Shown piece by piece: positions 60,011 to 64,000 of a stretch of 64,000 nucleotides of DNA; the first letter of the stretch is position 1; each line of letters begins with the position of its first letter. The notes beneath the pieces were generated by a model, which did no database searches, was not told the DNA's origin, and saw only the letters and a program-made list of their open reading frames with translations. This DNA is from Thuidium tamariscinum (Eukaryota > Streptophyta > Bryopsida > Hypnales > Thuidiaceae), in the NCBI GenBank assembly GCA_947034885.2, contig OX344752.2:7688001-7752000 (forward strand), read 5' to 3'. The translations under genes were made by a program, and so were the position numbers.

Positions 60011-60856
60011 GCTGCCTGAAGGCCTGTAATGTAACAAGTCAGTAAAAATAACTGCTTTTCTTTCCTTTTCTTTTCTTTTCCCCCATTTTTTTCCCCTTTC
60101 CTTTCCTGTTCAGCCAGGCTGGGGAAAATGCCCTTATTTTCCAACAGTTTACATTGAAATAAAGGCTGCCCAGTCAAAGCAATTGAGAGTATTTCAGAAG
60201 GAATTATCACATGGGTGCCCCTGCCTGAGGGGAGGGGTGGGGTGGGGTCGGGTGTGCATTTAAGTTAAGTCACTCCATTGTCCGTCAATTGTTGTGAATT
60301 GTGCACTTGGGGTGAATTTTGGGAAGGAGATGGATTGAGTGAGTTCCAATGTGGAAAAAGGATCAACTCGTACAAAGTAACTCCCCATGAAATTACTGCA
60401 CTGAATGATGGGTTTGGGGCGAGGTCGCACCGGGAAGTGAGGCCAGTATTAATCTCCAGAGACAGGTTGAAGAAAGGGCATAATGGAGGGAGAGCCATGT
60501 AACTTATTGGGTACAAAGGGACTTGAGTTCCAGCCACACAACACTTATAATGCAAGCTCAGTCATCAAAGTGTCCCAGGCGAGGGAGGTTCGTGAGCTTA
60601 GTAGGAGTGACCTTGTTTGGACGATGGAGCTCCAAATCTGTACAAAGTAACTTCCCTGATTTGGCACTCATCTTCACCAGTTGCAAAGGAGAGCAGTCCC
60701 ATGCCCAAGCAATTAAAGAAGTTGTGGCTACTGGGAAGGAGAAATGGGTGGGTACATTAATATTCATTGATAAATGGAAAACAATTTTGAATTTTTAAAA
60801 TTAAAAAAAAAATTATGGACGCAGATGGTGGACTGAACTGCTAAGTTAAGTTAGAC
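60011..60856. other. GC-richer island without convincing gene
   Basis: About 0.85 kb with several overlapping short ORFs (up to 117 codons across 59857-60210) and no recognisable domain. Contains a pyrimidine tract (60058-60108) and a G-run array (60228-60252). Confidence 0.45.
60228..60252 (+). repeat. G-run array, quadruplex-prone
   Basis: Four G4 tracts separated by one or two bases, similar in form to the 10891 array but less regular. Confidence 0.75.
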
Positions 60857-61133
60857 TAAGGTGGATACACCTAAAAGCTCCACTTATTCTTACTGTGCCT
60901 AGGTGTTGTTATCATGCTATTCAGATTTTTATACTGTCTTGTTGGCGAGTGAAAGCATGTTCCAACTTACCAAAGAACAAAGGATTTGGATACCGTATGC
61001 AAAAGTTATTAGGGGTCAAAGTCTGTTTCTGAAAGTGCCATCTACAGTCTGGGTACATGACTCATTTTGGAAATGTATGCACATTATAGACAGTGCTTTA
61101 AGGTCAGGTGCCATTTTGGGTGTACCCATGTTA
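60857..61133 (+). mobile_element. AGGTGGGTACACC-family MITE, well preserved (277 bp)
   Basis: Begins TAAGGTGGATACACCTAAAA and ends TTTTGGGTGTACCCATGTTA. Very close to 45836-46110 over its whole length. Confidence 0.9.
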
Positions 61134-61189
61134 GTGTGCCTTGTGCTGTTGCCACAGTCAAATTGAAAGTAAAAGTAATTTTTCAATTT

Positions 61190-61395
61190 TTTAAAACCAA
61201 AAATAACTCAAAAATCCATAACTTTCACACCATAGGTTGGAACACCATGAAACCAAACCCATGCACTCTTCCTTGCCAAGAGCTTTTTGGTGGTACTAAG
61301 CATGCGACCAAGGGACGCATGGTTAGGGAGATCTCAATGTAACAAACAAACAAACAAAACAAACTACCTGTCTTAAGGTATAGATGATCCACATT
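61190..61395 (+). repeat. Unclassified dispersed repeat with (AAAC)n tract
   Basis: Uninterrupted version of the repeat that hosts the gypsy copy at 27 kb: AAACCAAACCCATGCAC, GAGATCTCAATGTAAC, then an AAAC tract, then CTGTCTTAAGG. It shows the pre-insertion state of the gypsy target. Confidence 0.72.
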
Positions 61396-61725
61396 TGAAC
61401 CTTTGATGAGCACTTCGCTTTTAATAAAATCAACTAAATAAGTGATTTAGAATGGTTCTCATTCTTATATGTGAAAACTACTTGTTGGTAGTTCAAAGGG
61501 GATTTTAGATTATTTCAGAATGCATTTTTGGGAGACCTCATGAATAAACTTATGAATATTCAAAGTGTTGAAAATAGTTGTTTCTGAAATCAACCCTAGA
61601 AATATCTCATGAATATTGGGGGTTAATTTAAGGCAATGTAATTACCTTGCTTACACTTTATTCATTGCAATGAAAGAACAAATGCTAAACAACTCTCTTT
61701 TTCAAACCACTTTTTCTATTCTTTA

Positions 61726-62040
61726 GATCCCTAAATGCAAAAAATGTGTTTTTTGGCAATTTAACAATTTTGGGCAACTCACTACAAATGGAATTTGTTT
61801 GATTTTTCTTTAAAATTTTCACACAACATGTGCCCAAGGAGTTGCTTTGAGGTCCAACAATTTTCATAACTATTGACTATATAATTAAAACAATTATTGT
61901 ATGATATGTGATTTTCATTGCATAATAGGTAGCCCAAGTAGCTCAAAAACCTTCTTTAAAAATCACTTCTTTCAAAAATAAAAACTTCAAATTAATATTT
62001 TAGATTTATATATACCTAAGAAGCTTTGAATCATCCCATG
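61726..62040 (+). mobile_element. TTAA family 2 element, left part only
   Basis: CCTAAATGCAAAAAATGTG, TTGGGCAACTCACTAC and CAACATGTGCCCAAGGAG match the start of 18921-19870. The right two thirds are absent. Confidence 0.7.
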
Positions 62041-62510
62041 TAAAAATTGTAAAAAAAGTCACAATTTATGATAGAAGAAAAAAATTGGAAAAGTCTAAAC
62101 TTATAAAATTGTGCTAGACTATTATGGAAGTATGTAAATTTTTTTACAAAATTTTTGATCGTGTAGATTGAAGAAACATAGTACTTGAAGATTAAAAAAG
62201 AATTCAACAATACATGACATAGTCTTAGTTTTGAAGACTTGTCTTTTGAAAGGGTAGTGAGGCAAAGGTACCATGAGGTCTCATTATTCACCCAAAAGAA
62301 TTTTAAATTTTAAAAAAAATGATTAACTCATCCCCCTTCAAAAAAAAATTAATTTAAGAAAAAAATTCCCCTAGCCTCCCTCCGCCCGGGATTACAAAAA
62401 TAAATAAATAAAAATTAATTAATTAAAATTATTTACCCCCCAATGTTCCCTTCCTATGCTCTCTTTATAAATTTCAGAACTAGTTTATAAGACAATGAAT
62501 ATCGAACAAT
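62041..62510. other. AT-rich interval, nothing recognised
   Basis: Simple A- and C-rich patches only. Confidence 0.4.
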
Positions 62511-62514
62511 CATG

Positions 62515-62705
62515 TCTCCCGTATCCCTTATTCCCTACTGTATCAATATTCATATTTATACTCCATATTGTATCAATATCCATATCCATATATGCTCAGC
62601 ATCCATATCTATATCCACTCATTTAGATGTACTTTCCATAATATCTCTACTATATCCATACTTGATACCATATACATACAATGTCCATATTTGTATACCA
62701 AATTC
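62515..62705. repeat. Degenerate CCATAT-rich tandem-like tract
   Basis: Many imperfect TATATCCATATC/TATCAATATC units with irregular spacing. The 67-codon ORF over it is a low-complexity artefact. Confidence 0.55.
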
Positions 62706-63504
62706 AGATGGATGAGATTAAATCTTGCCAAGATCGATGATGTGTGATTTTATGAGAAATTGATGGCATTTGGGAGGGGGAGCATTTTTAAAAAAATCAA
62801 TGGTTTGTGATTTTTTTTTGGGGGGGGAGGGATTGGCCAAGAATGGCAACATCTTTTCAAGGGGTAGTCAATTGACTTCAATTCTTATTGGCGTGATTAT
62901 TTTGTACTCCAAGATAGTTCATTTTTTATATTTACCTATAATATCATATCTTTTATACACTTGACAAACTTCAAAAGAAAAAGAGGAATATTGCACACTT
63001 TCCTTGAAGCCTTGCTTGTACTATCCATAATACTTTATGCATCTTAGCTCTTGATTGGGGCATTAGATTGAAAAAATTTACTTATTTCATAATTTTAGAG
63101 AGAATCATTGAAAGCTAGTTTTGTAACAACCTATATAAACTTTCAGTTTTCTCTTCAACACCAATTTTCCTTTAATTTTGACCTTTAGAATGAGTTTGAA
63201 ATTATTTTAAATCCAAGAAAGATTAGAGTGCAAAACATTGTCTTAAATTTTTTTACTTTGACAAAATGATGACTCATAAAGCTTTTTAAAACCAAAATAT
63301 GGTTTTTAAATACTTAAACATCCCATTGGGAATTCATCAAGTATAATTTTTGGAGAAAAAAGTAGTGGTTTTGGAGGTACTAACCTTAGAAAGTAGACAA
63401 GTGAAAAGAAATTTTCTAGTGGTTTTTGCAAGGCAATTCTACTTTTCTTTCTATTGAATGTTATATAAAAAAAACTTTATCCAAGTAATATGGATTAATT
63501 GAAG
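62706..63504. other. AT-rich interval, nothing recognised
   Basis: A G-run (62818-62830) follows a T-run. No gene. Confidence 0.4.
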
Positions 63505-64000
63505 ACATCTATAGTCCCTAGGCCTTTTTTGTTATAATTTTCATTTTTATTGCAAAGAAAAAAATCTTTAAAAATTAATTATCATATATTTAAAACATAG
63601 ATACATACATTGAACTAATGTAAGCATATGTGGGAGTAATTTTAGAAATTTTGACCATATAGATTGTAAGATATTTAAGATATTTGTGTTTAATGTGAAG
63701 AAATTGAGTTCTGGCAACTTGCTTGATTAGATCATAAGACTTTGAATCTTCTTAGCATAAAATTCATGAAAAATAGACTTGAATTTTAAAAGATTATAAG
63801 AAAAAATTGAGTTAAAAGTTAAGAGAAAAATTCCCCCCCAAAAAATTTCATTTTCATTCTTTAAAAAAATTTAAGTGGAAGTAAATATAAGATTGAAGAG
63901 AAATCTAAATCATTAATAGCTTAAAAAATTTGAAACACACTAATACAAATGAATATAATTTTTTCACATAGAAAAATATATAGTCTACAAGAAGAAATTT
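63505..64000 (+). mobile_element. TTAA family 5 element, runs off the window
   Basis: From about ATAGTCCCTAGGCC onward it follows 3745-4190 (TTTTCATTCTTTAAAAAAAT, GAAGTAAATATAAGATTGAA). The left TIR is decayed and the right end lies outside the window. Confidence 0.6.

Noticed and set aside
59857-60555. Coding gene in the 60-kb island
   Set aside because: Several short ORFs of 74-117 codons overlap on both strands, without motifs, and one runs through a pyrimidine tract.
62515-62715. 67-codon ORF
   Set aside because: Translation of a degenerate CCATAT-rich repeat.

Overview
The window looks like nuclear DNA of a land plant. The evidence is one spliced gene of a plant-specific transcription-factor family, a chromodomain-bearing Ty3/gypsy remnant, CACTA-type foldback elements, and a very AT-rich background with a GC-rich gene island. 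The compact introns (about 0.1-0.7 kb) and the contrast between gene and background would fit a non-seed plant such as a bryophyte, but the sequence does not settle the lineage.

Layout. 1-10.7 kb is AT-rich repeat sequence: a chain of non-coding elements with TTAA-CCC ends (174-6536), a 0.6-kb foldback (6575-7176), then sequence I could not classify. 10.7-17.6 kb is a GC-rich island. It holds the only confident host gene, on the minus strand at 15339-12565: six exons, 505 residues, a bHLH-MYC N-terminal-domain protein of the LONESOME HIGHWAY-like group that is often mislabelled 'WNK kinase-related'. 17.6-64 kb is again AT-rich and dominated by short non-autonomous DNA transposons, broken by small GC-richer islands without ORFs (38.2, 45.4, 54.9 and 60.1 kb). 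One broken Ty3/gypsy copy (27572-29389) sits inside an unclassified repeat, which itself sits inside a TTAA element. A cluster of LTR-like repeats lies at 50.3-53.7 kb.

Most notable signal. At least five otherwise different non-coding families end in the same TTAACCCCTAAAGG-like inverted repeats and are bounded by TTAA at both sides. This is the hallmark of piggyBac-type mobilisation. About 18 copies or fragments occur here, and I see no transposase. Other TIR families add to a dense MITE landscape: AGGTAGGAGG, AGGTGGGTACACC, GAGGATTT, GTGAGCC and GGTGAATGCAAG ends, plus CACTA foldbacks. Many are nested, giving a readable relative chronology. A 2.2-kb inverted array of about 180-bp modules at 35.6-37.8 kb is the largest fold-back structure.

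No tRNA, rRNA, organellar insertion or CRISPR was recognised. All repeat families were found by reading and matching copies within this window, so their boundaries are approximate unless both TIRs are stated.
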